A stretch of 64,000 nt of DNA from Perognathus longimembris pacificus. Its lineage: Eukaryota; Chordata; Mammalia; Rodentia; Heteromyidae. The DNA lies in NCBI RefSeq assembly GCF_023159225.1, contig NC_063181.1, forward strand, positions 13,537,606 to 13,601,605, in the 5' to 3' direction. A model generated the notes under the pieces. That model made no database searches. It was not told where the DNA came from and worked only from the letters and a program-made list of their open reading frames with translations. Positions within the stretch are counted from its first letter, which is position 1. Each line of letters starts with the position of its first letter. The position numbers and the translations under genes are program-made. This document shows, in pieces, positions 1 to 15,419 of this stretch.

Positions 1-526
1 TCCGTGCCAAATCTCATGATGTTTCTGTCCTATGTTTTAGGTCCATTTCTCTTGGAAGTCCATGTTAACCTCTTTCTGTGTTGGATTTTGAGGTATGAAG
101 GCAGAGGAGAAAATTTGGAAATGGAACAGACTTGAGTCAAAGTTCTAGCTCCACAATAGAGGTAATTACAACAATTTAATTTCAATATATTCCATTGAAA
201 GTCTATGGGTAATATCATCTTTATAGGGTTTTGTAAAAATTAATAGATAGAGAACATATTAATTTTCCAAGTCATACCTCTGGCTTTTTATGAGCCCTCA
301 ATAAACACAAATTTGCTGCCTTCATTTAGTTTGCTACCTAAAAATGTTCAGCTAAAGGAAAATAAGTTCATCATTTTTGTGTTCACAGTCTTTTGTTCAT
401 ATTTTTCTACATCTCCACCATTCGTTCATCTACTCATTCATATAACTATTGTTAGACATACTAATTTATATTAAGTTAATATATAGTTAACATGAAAAGA
501 AGCCAATACTAATTCAGGATTTGCAT

Positions 527-530
<4 letters not shown>
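1..530. other. Anonymous AT-rich intergenic DNA
   Basis: No recognisable exon, RNA gene or repeat was identified here. The short open frames lack domains and are what AT-rich DNA gives by chance. Confidence 0.6.

Positions 531-577
<47 letters not shown>
531..577. repeat. (AC)n microsatellite
   Basis: An uninterrupted AC dinucleotide run of about 23 units. The minus-strand open frame crossing it is a Cys-Val repeat artefact of the microsatellite and not a protein. Confidence 0.97.
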
Positions 578-581
<4 letters not shown>

Positions 582-681
582 ACAAAATCCAGTACAGAAG
601 ATCTCTTTGATGACAAGATAACATCCGGTCAACTTGCTTGTTTCCTTTTGGAAAATTTCACTTGACAAGGGAATAAAGATT

Positions 682-896
682 TAATAGGAGGAGGTTGGGG
701 ATATGGCCTAGTGGTAGAGTGCTTGCCTCATATACTTGAAGCCCTGGGTTCAGTTCCTCAGCACCACATATATAGAAAAGGCCAGAAGTGGTTCTGTGGC
801 TCAAGTGGTAGAGTGCTATTGAGTAAAAAGAAGCCAGGACAGTGCTCAGGCCATGAGATGAAGCCCCAAGACAGGAAAAAAAAAATCTAATAGGAG
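682..896 (+). mobile_element. Dimeric ID SINE (older copy) with 9-bp TSD
   Basis: The element body (about 691-885) has two tRNA-like monomers. The left monomer has an A box near TGGCCTAGTGG and a B box resembling GGTTCAGTTCC. The right monomer starts near GGCCAGAAGTGG and repeats the pattern TGTGGCTCAAGTGGTAGAG. A 10-base A tail follows at 876-885. TAATAGGAG flanks the insertion at 682-690 and 888-896. Compared with other copies in the window it carries several substitutions and a short deletion in the right monomer, so it is not among the youngest. The overlapping minus-strand open frame of 134 codons reads through this SINE and is discounted. Confidence 0.88.
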
Positions 897-4572
<3,676 letters not shown>

Positions 4573-4640
4573 TATTTGAAGACAGAATCTCCCTATGTAG
4601 TCCAGGCTGGCCTAGAACACAGGATACTCCAGCCACCACA
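4573..4640 (-). mobile_element. B1-like SINE fragment
   Basis: On the plus strand AGACAGAATCTCCCTATGTA, then AGTCCAGGCTGGCCTAGAAC, match the antisense of the 3' half of a rodent B1 (7SL-derived) element. Only about 70 bp is recognisable and no TSD was found. Confidence 0.7.
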
Positions 4641-4813
4641 ATTTAAGTTCTGGGTTGAAGGCAAATAGTCAAAGAGAAATATGGTGATGTTTGTGTTTTG
4701 CAAGGAAGAAACTAGTAGCATGCTTAAGTATGTGTTACTGTGGAAGCAATTCTCACTAAAAACATTCTTAGACTTATTTCCTAACTTATTTAACTATTTC
4801 CATTATCTAGTTT

Positions 4814-5052
4814 TAATTCATTCTTTTTTTTTTTTTTTTTTTTTTTTGGCCAGTCCTGGGCCTTGGACTCAGGGCCTGAGCACTGTCCCTGGCTTCTTCC
4901 TGCTCAAGGCTAGCACTCTGCCACTTGAGCCACAGCGCCGCTTCTGGCCGTTTTCTGTATATGTGGTGCTGGGGAATCGAACCTAGGGCCTCGTGTATCC
5001 GAGGCAGGCACTCTTGCCACTAGGCTATATCCCCAGCCCCTAATTCATTCTT
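4814..5052 (-). mobile_element. Young dimeric ID SINE with 12-bp TSD
   Basis: Read on the minus strand, the element runs from the ID head at 5040 to an A tail whose complement is the T run near 4824-4848. Both monomers are present, with A and B boxes; the left monomer B box reads GGTTCGATTCC. TAATTCATTCTT is duplicated at 4814-4825 and 5041-5052. The left monomer carries the variant TCGTGTATCCGAGGC (plus-strand orientation), shared with the copies at 47.8 and 60.8 kb and absent from the other dimers. The three are nearly identical, which indicates recent amplification. The 4681-4986 plus-strand open frame runs into this SINE and is not a gene. Confidence 0.95.
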
Positions 5053-5255
5053 GAATGAACAAATTTTCTGTCATACAATGAAAGTATTTCATAGTAAGAT
5101 GACTAAGTTAGTAGATGTTAATATTTTGCTGAGCATCTGTAGGAAATAAGATGCTTTATAATCATGATTCATCAGGAAAAATATTTCTGTCCTTGATTTG
5201 CTATACCATTAATTATTTCATGGGAACATATCATAAAGTGAATTGAATGAAGTGA

Positions 5256-5594
5256 GACCATGGTTGTGGTTTGAGTGTTCCCTCCTGCCTCAGGTTGCAA
5301 GTTAGCTGCCCTTGTGATTTAACAGGTGATAAATCCAAGAGAACTCCCACCCTCCAGGAATGGTTGGCGACAGGATGAGGCAAAAGAGTGAGCTACCACC
5401 AGAATAGCTCTCACTGTCCAAACTCATGAGTACTCCTTGCTCTTCTTCCATGCTACTACCCAGAAAGGGGAGCCAGATGCAGTGCTGGGCTTGGATTTCC
5501 CAGCCTCTAAAACCATGCCTCAAACAAATTTCGAGTGTGTATAATTTATCCATTCCAGGATACTCTGTCATAACTGCAGGAAATGGACTAAAAC
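5256..5594 (+). mobile_element. MaLR-type solo LTR (MST/MLT-like)
   Basis: The 5' part reads like the MaLR LTR start (ATGGTTGTGGTTTGAGTGTT). The 3' part has the characteristic order GCCTCTAAAACC, then TTTATCCATTCCAGG, then a terminus AATGGACTAAAACA, matching the remembered MST/MLT1 ending. The middle is diverged. No internal MaLR sequence follows, so it is a solo LTR. The assignment is from memory of the consensus, and the subfamily is uncertain. Confidence 0.72.
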
Positions 5595-7025
5595 ATTTCT
5601 GTTTCTAAAATCAAGGAGAATCAGTAAATCTCTCTTTAGAAAAAGATTCAAATGGTGGGAATTTGAATTGATTCTATTTTTCATCATTTATGGCTGAAGC
5701 AAAAAAATAGAGTATCTCATGTTTGAATCCTGTCAGTCTGAATATAGATCTGGAATCTGCCAACTGTGACAGGCTCTGTGACTTGTAGAAAGATGCTTTT
5801 AAATTTCTGATTTATTTACAACTCTTGGTGGGAATAACAGCAATGTTTATTTTGCAGTCTTTTTGAGAACAGAATTCTCTTATATTCCTGTAACAGCTGA
5901 AGACTCCTTGTTAAAACTCTGGCACTCTTTACCTCTGTTTCTTTTACTTTGTGTGAGTCATCCACCACATTGCACAAATCCCTAACTTATGCTATTAAAT
6001 ATAATTCTCCTTAATGTAATTAGATTTAATTAACTTCAGCAATCGGTAGTAAAATATCATAAAGAAATTAAACTATGTTTGACTAAGAAATATATAATCA
6101 CTGAATTATAAATGATCAAGAAAATGTACGTTCTGTTAGGTATACCTTTTTGTGAACCTCCGAAATGGATAGATACTGTGAATTATTGTGATACAATTTT
6201 TAGGTAGATTATACAGAGTAGAATGATGATCTAGAAAACAAAGGTTGTCATTTGTCTTACCTGGATATAAGGAAGAAAACAAACAAAATTATCTAATTAT
6301 CACATCATTTATGGGTTTTATATATATATATATATAATGATTACTCTATGCCAAGTAGGGCTTCAAGTCACATTTTAAATTGTTTAATACTCAGAATAAC
6401 TCAATGAACTATATGTGTTACTGTAATTTTCTTACTCTTAATGAGAAATTTGCAAAACAGAAAATGAATGGCAGAATTTAAACTCAGAGATCTGGGTAAC
6501 CACTATTTATGATATAATACTTTAAAACATATTTTATTACTATTACCTTGAAATGCAAATTATATCTTGTGACATTTGTAGTAAATACATTGAAGTTAGA
6601 GTAAGAACTGCTGACAAAAATATTTTTTACTGTTTGTAGTATTAGTGACAGAAGCATATAATTCATTGATATAGTTTGGCCCATGAACATATCTGCTCCT
6701 TTTTATCCTGGGCTTAAGTAAGTATGGCTACATTTTAATACAAGATGCACAATGATATCATTCAGAATCACTGAGTCCTCTATTCTGAACTAGGGCTATT
6801 TGTGATCACTCGTATAATAAACCAACTAGGTACTGACTTTATTTCAAGCTATTGACACTGAAAATGCTTCATTTTCTTGCATTTCATTTTCTTTCCATAC
6901 ACAAGGGAGCTAAAATGAACTGTCAATAAAGAATACTAGTACTTGACATCAGAATAGTTTTTGTTTATAACTTACATAACAAAGAGCTTTATCTTTTACA
7001 GATGTTGTGTAAATGGAATCTTAGC
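5595..7025. other. Anonymous AT-rich intergenic DNA
   Basis: No gene, RNA or clear mobile element was recognised. A short (TA)n run lies near 6319-6337. Confidence 0.5.
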
Positions 7026-7072
7026 ATGAAACAGTAATCCCTCTGTACGTCATTTTGACAACAATTTTTTTA
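7026..7072 (+). mobile_element. L1 3'-terminal fragment
   Basis: About 45 bp resembling the last bases of the L1s in this window: GTAATCCCTCTGTACGTCAT followed by TTTGACAACAA, compared with TGTACATCACTTTGACAATAAATAA near 62.15 kb. It is very short. Confidence 0.5.
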
Positions 7073-7076
7073 AGAA

Positions 7077-7311
7077 TATATAGCTAGCCAGATGCTGGTA
7101 GGTCATGCTTATAATCCTAGCTACTGAGATCTGAGGACTGTGTTTGAAGCTAGTCAGGCAGACCATTGTACTCTTATCTCCAATTAACCCCACAAAAAGG
7201 GAAGTGGTGCTGTGGCTCTAAATCGTAGAGTACAAGCCTTGAGCAAATGCACTCATGGACAGAGCCCAAGAGTTCAAGCCTCATGAATGATTAAAAAAAT
7301 AGTATATAGCT
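7077..7311 (+). mobile_element. Composite B1-ID SINE with 9-bp TSD
   Basis: A 7SL/B1-like left part (TAATCCTAGCTACTGAGATC, then CTCTTATCTCCAATTAACC) joins an ID-like right part (AAGTGGTGCTGTGGCTCTAA, then GCCTTGAGCAAA and GAGTTCAAGCC). An A-rich tail follows. TATATAGCT flanks it at 7077-7085 and 7303-7311. The arrangement recurs many times in the window and appears to be a lineage-specific composite family. Confidence 0.82.
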
Positions 7312-10300
7312 CCTGAATTCTGGCTTCATACCCATACCATAAACCTTTAAGATGAATCCACATTCTATGTGTGACATTAACCATATTTATTGCTAATATT
7401 TAATCTGGATGGGGAAATTGTGAGTTAAAATACTCATTCATATTTACAGCAGGTTTATGTAAACATGTCTTTACCTTTCCTCAATAAATACCTAAGTATA
7501 AGAAATACTTGCTCTAAATCCTCATTCACATTTGTAATTTTCATTTTGGTTCCATTTTTACTCTTTATATGGCCATGTTAATAAATTATAATGGTATTTA
7601 ATTGTCATTTTATTTTTATCTACATAGTGCTTAATTATGATAATTAACTTTTATGTGTTTGCTTGCTATTTATATAACTTCTTTGGTAAAGTCTCTATAA
7701 TATGCTTAATCATTTTAAAATGTCTGAGGTTCTAGAAATAATTATGGATATTCTAAGTCATTTGTACTAACCATTACCCTCTTTTCCAAGTATAATTGAC
7801 TCTTTTAAAGTCCAAAAATAGTGACTGCTAATTAGCTTTACATGGTTGCAATAAATAACACGAATCTACATAATGGTGAAATTCAAAGTAGACTGAAGCT
7901 ATTTATCAGAAATAGGAAACAGTCTCTTAAATTTTTTTCACAGCTAATTAACAGTAGCCAGTTGTATTCACATAAAAATCTACACAATTTCCTGCATATT
8001 TAGCCACATAGAATTGGATATGACAAGTAAAAACATCATGTCAGGCATTTCACAATAAACTTTTACATTTCGTCCCTTTAGGGGTTGCCCTACAACACTT
8101 ACCTAATGATCCTTATTGGCTTAGATACCAAATAAAGTTTAAAAACATACTATTCAACTTACACTAAAGGGCTTTGAAGTGTTTACATACCTACATCATA
8201 CCACAGAACACTACATTACTAAAGATGGACCTATACTAAACATTAATAAAATAGTAAACTACTATTTCATTACCAAATATTCAATACGACCAGAGATTTT
8301 GAAAATTGACATGGAATTAACACACTGAAACGATTAATTATAACATATGATATTCATTCGCTTTCAAAGTTCATCTCTTCTTTTCCAAATAGTGATAGTA
8401 TATAACTCACAGTATAAAAAAGACAACATCCTAACATTCCAGCCTGTGTCATTTAAAAATCACTCTATAACAAAAGTTGGGTATTTCTATATTTGTTTCA
8501 TTACAGAAACAATGAATCGAACATCCACAATGATGCTCCCTGACTTCTATGCACCTTTGTAGCCTTTCCTCAACTCTGTTCTTGAAACTATTCATCCAGA
8601 GATACCAAGGGACTAATATTGTATTTAGGAGGCTTACCTTACGTTATAGAAAACATTACTTGAACAGCAATTACATACTATGAGCTACGATAGGTAACCA
8701 GAATTAGGAAAACACCTGGAAGTTTCTTTTAAAAGATGAAATAAGCCTCTACAAATATATAATTGAGAGTTAAACTGTAAGAAGTTATTCTACTCTGAAA
8801 AACAGTGACCAGAACTAGAAACCTAGGATTTCAGGACTTTCAGCTACACTGAAGTACTAGGCTCTTGGCTTGGTTTAGACTCAGATGAACCAGAGGCATC
8901 AAGGAAGCGAAGGCAACTAAAACTGTCTACATAAATATACTGAAAGTGTGATCTGTGGGAAAAAACAAGAATCAAGAAACGTAACCCATAGCCACCCCTA
9001 CTTACAAAAATAGAGGTACTTTATAATTAGCAACGTTGTCTCCTAAAAGTTGTAATCAGAGACTTTCTCTTAAGTGTCTCATATGTGATACACCCACTAC
9101 TCACATTCAGAAGCCCAATTGGAAAAGTCACTTAAGTGGACTCCATTCTATAGTTTACACGAAGTAAGGCACAAGCAAAAGACAAGAACAGTAGGAGGAA
9201 CCAGATTTCTGAGGACATCCTGAAACTAAATTCAATGAGTTCCTATTTTACTGCCCCCAAACAAAGGAACTAGTTAATATAGACACAGATATGCCAGAAT
9301 GCTATAATCCCAAACAATGCAGCTTATTTCCTCAAAAGCCAAGATCATATATATTAAGTTCATCCCATGATATAAAATTCCTACATAGTCAAAATATTAA
9401 AGGCACTGTATAATATAATGTAGTAAGCCATAAAAATGGTGGTACAAATGGAAATTCCTGAGAAAGAACAAATATTATTTCTTAGTATAATTTATTATGG
9501 ATATTAATAGCTAATGTATGTGCAATTGTAGCTAAGTAACATTTGAAGAGGGAAAAGGAAAATTTGAAGCCAGTGAGAAAACCTTGGATAAATATATTCA
9601 TGAAAAAGAAAACAACTTAGAACAAAGATGACATTTCTTTCAAATTGGTAATTTAAGTCAATTAGAATAAATTTCCCATCACATTTATGTATAGACTTTG
9701 ATAGTGTCATTTCTATTGTTTTATAGAGATAGAAAGATCAAAATCTTCCAAAAATAGTGAGAAAATCTAATTTGCAGACTTTCATAACAAGACTTTTTAT
9801 GAAGAATGAAACATTAGATGTAAGTGAAAAAATAGACAACTGGAAAATATTAAACAATTTAGAAACAGATACATACAAGTAAGGAAACTTTGTGTAAGCC
9901 AGAAGATTCATTGAAGATAATCTTCCAGTACGTTGTCACATAAATTGTCAGAGTAAAGAAGAACACAGGCTACCCATTGTGTTAAATTAAGTCTATAATA
10001 AATTAAAGTGATTTTTGAGACATCTGGCTAGAAAGTTAAGGTATCAGAACAATATAAAACTCGCTTAAAGTTTATAACACTCACATTTTTCCTACTTGTA
10101 GTCACCCACCTATGTCTGGAGATAAGAAATATGGAGATTCAGTAGCATACTAATCTCAAAAACGTCAGTATTATATTAAGATTCTTTTTTTTTCATTTTT
10201 CTTTAGATCCAATTTTGTGAAAAACCAAGTGCAAACTCCAGCAAGCTGCTCTGTTTAACTCCGCATCCTAAAATAGACTAAGATAGCCTTTAACATGTTC

Positions 10301-10689
10301 AAAGTTTTTTAAATGAAGATTTTATTTTAGAACAGTTCTAGATTCCTAGAAAATTGTGATTACAATGTAGATCACACCCTTCTATAGACTGTCATTTTTA
10401 ACATCTTAGATTCTTAGCAATATGTGTTGAAGTTCATCCAGGGCTTTTCTCAGCTGAATGGACATTCCATTTTATTGATTTGTAATATTCAATGATAAAT
10501 CTGTGTCCTCTTTGTACATAGATTCATATAATAAAGGTTAGAGAAGATCTGTTCAGCTTTGGTAATCATGAGTCAAGATACATATTACTGATATGTGCCT
10601 TAATAGTGATGTTTTGCATTTTTAAACCAATCTGTGGCTTATTTTGACTCTGTAAGGCAGCTTTCCCACAGCATACATATTTAAGTTTC
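7312..10689. other. Anonymous AT-rich intergenic DNA
   Basis: About 3.4 kb with no supported gene, RNA gene or confidently recognised repeat. Open frames are 75 codons or shorter and featureless. Confidence 0.5.
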
Positions 10690-11430
10690 ATGAAGACTAT
10701 TTTTTTTAATTTTTTACAGATCGGTTTTTCAGTGTTGTGTCCAAAAATCTTTCCATTTCTTTTTCCCATTATGCCTTCTTGTAGGATGCAGGTAAACTAG
10801 CTCTGCATTTATTTAGATCTTTTTATACCTTCATTTAGAGCTATCTAGCATTTTACATAGAGATCTTATATGTAATTCTTTTTTAGATTTGCACAAGAGT
10901 AAACAATTGAATTTAGAATTTCCTCTTTTGATTCCGTAGGTATTTAACCAATTTTCATCCAAGTTCTTCTTTTGCAGTAGCTCACAGTTTTTGAACCTTT
11001 TAAACTTCATCTTTATTTAGCTCAAGATATATTTGATTTCTCTGGAAGCTTCTTTGGTGTATGTGTGATTTAGAAATGTATTACTTAATTTCTCCATGTT
11101 TAAAGATTTTTCAAGCTATCTTTTTGTTATATGTCTCTACTCAAAATTCTATGACAATCCCCAAGTTAAATTATTTTCTATTTTTAAAAACATATTAAGT
11201 TGTATCTCATGGCCTACATTTCAGTCTGTTATCATCAAGTCCCATGTGAGTAGAATATAAATGTGTCTCCTATTGTTGTTTGATGAAATAATCTACAAAT
11301 ATTTGTGATAGCTATGAATATTAATTACATCAGCAATATGAATTTGATAATTAATAGTTAATATGTTCACTAATTTCTAAATTTTACCAATTTCTATAAG
11401 AGATTTAGAATTAAAAGCGATCTAAAGCTC
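10690..11430 (-). mobile_element. Old L1 ORF2 relic
   Basis: The plus strand carries phrases matching the antisense of mammalian L1 ORF2: CAGTGTTGTGTCCAAAAATC near 10730, TGATTTAGAAATGTATTACT near 11068, and then ATGGCCTACATTTCAGTCTG near 11210 and AATAATCTACAAATATTTGT near 11287. The order agrees with the remembered L1 sequence. The reading frame is destroyed by substitutions, and no poly-A tail or TSD is visible, so the copy is ancient. It may extend on either side (AT-rich sequence from about 10.3 kb is compatible). Confidence 0.6.
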
Positions 11431-14400
11431 TTTCTAAAACATCTACAGATCTAGGTGACATTTATTCCTGAGCCACCTGTTAAATAGCTTCCTCCCCTTC
11501 CTCTCACCCTAGGAGAGAAAGGAAAGCTAGAGTAGCTGGTACTTACAGGAATGTCTTTATCCCAGACCTGTACGATAAGGCTCTTGTAATGTCTAGTCTT
11601 CTGGAGACAAAGACTTAATGATTTAGAATATCCCGGGTGTATTTATCAGACATGATTTTCAACTCCTCTTGCTAGAACCTAGAACAATTTTTCTCAGATT
11701 TTACTCTCAGGTTTCTGGAAGAATGCAAGACAGTTTGAGTCTATCACTTCAGATCTCAAAGAACTTCACAATGCCCTGCATATCTTCACTTAGCCACTCA
11801 CTGTTTGTGTGTTACAACTGAGTGCCTTCCGCACCAGGTAAGGAGATTTACAGCCTATCGTTTATGGTATTTTAAGAAATTCCATCCTTGATTTTCTTTA
11901 CTTTTAGATTTTTCAAAAACTACTGCACTGAATAAAAAAATTCCATATGAACAAGATGAATCTTGATATATAGTTCTTATTGTCTCACACTCTTGCTTAA
12001 CATCTGTGGCAGCTTATCTACAGAACAAACTCCACCATTTCCAAGATTTCCTTTACGCTGTTTCTCATCTTTGACTTTTCCACTCAGGGAAATTTTCTGT
12101 TTCATGATTTTTAATTTTATCTGTTACTGTCATTGCTAGACGAGTGTCCCAGTATTACATGAATGTATGTATGTATATATACAGATACACATAAGTATAT
12201 ATAAGTTAGGAGTTATTTTAGTATCATCAATATTGGGTTATTTATTATGTGGTTCCATAAGCAACTTCATTCCATTTGTTCCATAAAGTCTTTTCCAGAA
12301 ATCTCTAGTCCTCTCTTCTGGCATGGAGCCATCACTTCTAGAATTACAGCTCCCTTTCTATCAAAATGTGTTCTTCATGGATGATTTCTTTTCCTAGAAT
12401 TTATGAACTTAAAAAGGAATGATCAGTATTTGATTCACTTTCTTAATATGAAAAGTGCCATATGCACTATATTCTTCACACAGAATATAATAATTGTGTT
12501 CTGAAGGTGTAAGGATATAATGGCTGCTTTTTAATTTGTTTTTCTCCGATTTTTACTATCTTTTTTTCTTTCTTCTTTTGGAGTACTGAGAATCTCTTAT
12601 TCATTTTAATCCTTGATTTTATAGTTAATATAAATTGTCACAAGTCTACATTAATATATGCAAACCAAAACAAATTATAGGTTAACACTTTCTTCATTGG
12701 TTAGTAAATAGTTCTGTGAATTGTAGTTGACTGTTACTCAAGTATCTAAAACCACATCGAATTAGATATACCAGATTTAAGAGGAGAAGTACGTTCTAAT
12801 TTCCTACTAAAGTGACTCTAGAGTATATGTCATGAAACTCGGAGCATGCAAAGACAAATATAATGCAAACTACAGGAGATAAGATAGAAACTTCTATTAT
12901 TGAAAATTATATACATAGCTAATAAATGCACTAGTGAATCAGATTCAGAGAGCTTTAGTCCTGCAGAACACAGATCTGAGAAGAAAGCATATTTGAAAGG
13001 CAGAGGTCAGCAATGGCTCAGGGATTAAGGAGACATTAAAAAGTACTAAACTTTACATGTTACACAAAAATTTTAAAGCTTCCCTTCATTCAAACTCACT
13101 ATATTTTCTATTTTTTTACTTAAAAATGTTGTTACTTATTGTCCTTCCATTTAAATCATGTTTGTCATTATCTATAATTATTTTTACCTTTCTGTATAAA
13201 TTTTCCATTTTTGAGTTACTAACCTGTTTCTTCACAGACAAAAATGCTATCAGATACCATATTTTAAAGCATTTATGGGGATAGTTAAATATCCTATTAA
13301 ATTGGAAGTTCGATATGACATGCTAAATTTTTCTACATGACATTCAGTTCTGTAGTCCAGACTGAGTTCTGACAATGAGTATAACTTAATGCAACTTTTG
13401 TCTTTGTCTTAATAATGTTTTCATAGTGTATTCATACATTTTATATGAATACAGACTTGAGCTACTGAAAAATAAATTAACCTTATTCACATTCTTATAA
13501 GTAACATAATAGTAATCCTTTTCCATTAATAAATAATGCAACTCATGGTGTATTTTTGCTAAACTTCTTTACCTTAATAATTTCAAATGCCATCTAGCTT
13601 AGCTCAGGCAGTTGTTAATATTCTCAAACTCTTGCTCTCTCACTTGCTTTCTTTCTCACACATACGTTCTCACCCTCTCTTAAAAATCTTCTTCTCAGAT
13701 TTATTAAATAATTTAGAATCAACCTCCCAATGCCCATACCACCAATCTTAATCCCTCTGCATCCACAGTGTTCAGAAATAAGTAGGATATATAATGTCAA
13801 TTTGTTAATAGTAAATTTATCTATGTTTTAAAGTTTACTAAAAGCTAAGGTATAAGAGAAGAAATAACAAAGATCCATAAAGGAGAACAGGTCATCTTAG
13901 ATAAAAATCAAACTGAATTTACTTCAAGTAAAAAAATATAAAAAAAAATTTGAAATAGTTAATGGTATCTATTTTTATCTATCGCATGCTAACATAATAA
14001 GTTATTTTTTTCAATTTATGAGGAAATTATTTCAGTTGAATCAAATATCATTTAAGACAGCATTTTCTTCTCAAACTCAACTATACAAAAAAGTTACCTA
14101 TGGATTTTATTTCTAATCTATATTTCTAAAACATTGAAGGTTGCAATGTGATAGAATTTTTCCAGTTCCTTACATTTGTGTACAACTTTCTGGGATCTAA
14201 TCCTTGAATGTGTCATCTTCATTTGCAAATTCATACCCATTATGTAATGCTTATAAACATCAGAAATTTTCTAAGATGCTGCTTTAAAGTCAAGATAATT
14301 TCCCTATACTCGTAGTCATTTGTTGCAACATTTGCATAAATATTTCCCCCTAACTGAAAAGGGCTTCCTACTGTAATACTGCTTCTCCAAGGTTTTCTTA

Positions 14401-14696
14401 GATAGTAACTGATTTCACATTATGTTCCTTTCACAAAGTTCCCAAGAGTGGAAGATGTCTTTCTTCACAAGAATTTCCATAAGGACTGCTAATCATCTCT
14501 AACACTATGTTCTTTCTCCCACTTTCTATCCCAATAGCTCTTGGTTTGATTTTATGTATTGTTAGAATTTTACCTTCTCCCTACTTTTAACACTCTTCTC
14601 TCTCACTATAATCTTATTTGAAATCTTTTGTCTTAACTTTTACTCCTTCAAAGACCATTTCCTTCAATTATACTCATTCAAATCCTTAGTGATTTC
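11431..14696. other. Anonymous AT-rich intergenic DNA
   Basis: No gene or RNA gene is supported across about 3.3 kb up to the left target-site duplication of the provirus. Open frames are 75 codons or shorter. Confidence 0.5.
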
Positions 14697-14702
14697 ATTT
14701 TC

Positions 14703-15222
14703 TATAGGGGATGGCTATGCCTTTAAGACCCGGGATGGCTGGCTGCTAGCCAGCCCCATTTCCTTCCGGATCCAAAACCGGAAGAGAGAGATAAACCAGT
14801 CCCAACCTCTCATCTGGGAGCACATGTCTCGTAATGGTGCTGGAGACCCCGTAGGCCTGGTCCTTGGGGGGCTGTGGTCTCCGCCCATAGGGAAGTTCCG
14901 TGACATCACCGTGATAGACAGTTCATTAGCCAATCATTAATACCCAGTTAGTCCCTCCCCTTCCTGCTGCTATTACTGTTATATAAACCCCTTCCCTGAT
15001 TAAAAATCTTTGGAAGAAGCTCTTGAAGCATCCCGGAAGGAGCCCACGTGTGTCGCACCTTTGTTCTTAGTGAGTCAAAGGGGGGGAAGGGCATCTTTGC
15101 GTTCACACACGGGTTCGAGGCTTTCATGTGACCCTTATTCCGGCCTTGCTATCTGCTGGTCAGGCAGCTCGTGCATGAGAATGAAAGGGGTCACACAGGA
15201 GGTGGACAGACAGACCGCCACA
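14703..15222 (+). repeat. 5' LTR of the ERV2-like provirus
   Basis: The LTR is 520 bp. Its expected TG start is TA here (the 3' LTR retains TG), while its CA end is intact. U3 ends near a TATA box, and an ATTAAA lies at 14999-15004. That motif is only about 12 bp after the TATA box, so its use as a polyadenylation signal is uncertain. An E-box core CACGTG lies at 15045-15050. The exact U3/R/U5 borders cannot be set from sequence alone. Plus-strand open frames of 83-89 codons here are chance frames in the LTR. Confidence 0.93.
14879..14987 (+). promoter_or_regulatory. U3 promoter motifs of the 5' LTR
   Basis: In order: CTCCGCCC (GC-box-like, 14879-14886), TGACATCA (one base from a CRE/AP-1-like site, 14901-14908), AGCCAAT (CCAAT box, 14928-14934) and TATATAAA (14980-14987). 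The CCAAT and TATA motifs are at the same offsets (225 and 277 from the LTR start) in the 3' LTR, and TGACATCA is also conserved there. This supports a real pol II promoter. Activity today is not shown. Confidence 0.72.
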
Positions 15223-15224
15223 TC

Positions 15225-15242
15225 TGGTGCCGAAACGCAGGA
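15225..15242 (+). other. Retroviral primer binding site, tRNA-Phe-like
   Basis: TGGTGCCGAAACGCAGGA lies two bases after the 5' LTR. The first 12 bases match the complement of the tRNA-Phe 3' end (TGGTGCCGAAACCCGGGA), the primer known for mouse IAP elements, with mismatches in the distal third. The position fixes it as the minus-strand primer site. Confidence 0.8.
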
Positions 15243-15283
15243 CAAGAGCCCATGCGCGGAACACGAGATTCTGAGCTAATCAG

Positions 15284-15296
15284 TATTCGGTAAGCC
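15284..15296 (+). promoter_or_regulatory. Candidate leader splice donor
   Basis: TATTCGGTAAGCC contains a near-consensus GTAAG donor (GT at 15290-15291) about 65 bp after the PBS start, where retroviruses often place the leader donor. Use is inferred; no matching acceptor was identified. Confidence 0.4.
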
Positions 15297-15419
15297 CTCA
15301 AACTTGGATCATGCTCTCCGACGTGTCTGTTCCCCTTGTCGATCAGCAAAAATAGGATGCGGCAGAGCTTAAGTACATTCATGCTCCAAAATACCGCATT
15401 GGACTTTTGGGATATTCAG

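Noticed and set aside
690..800. tRNA-Ala-like gene in ID elements
   Set aside because: The A and B boxes belong to SINE monomers with A tails and TSDs. No intact cloverleaf tRNA gene was identified.
14999..15004. ATTAAA as the LTR polyadenylation signal
   Set aside because: It lies only about 12 bp after the TATA box, so it would fall before or at the expected transcript start. Recorded as uncertain and not called.
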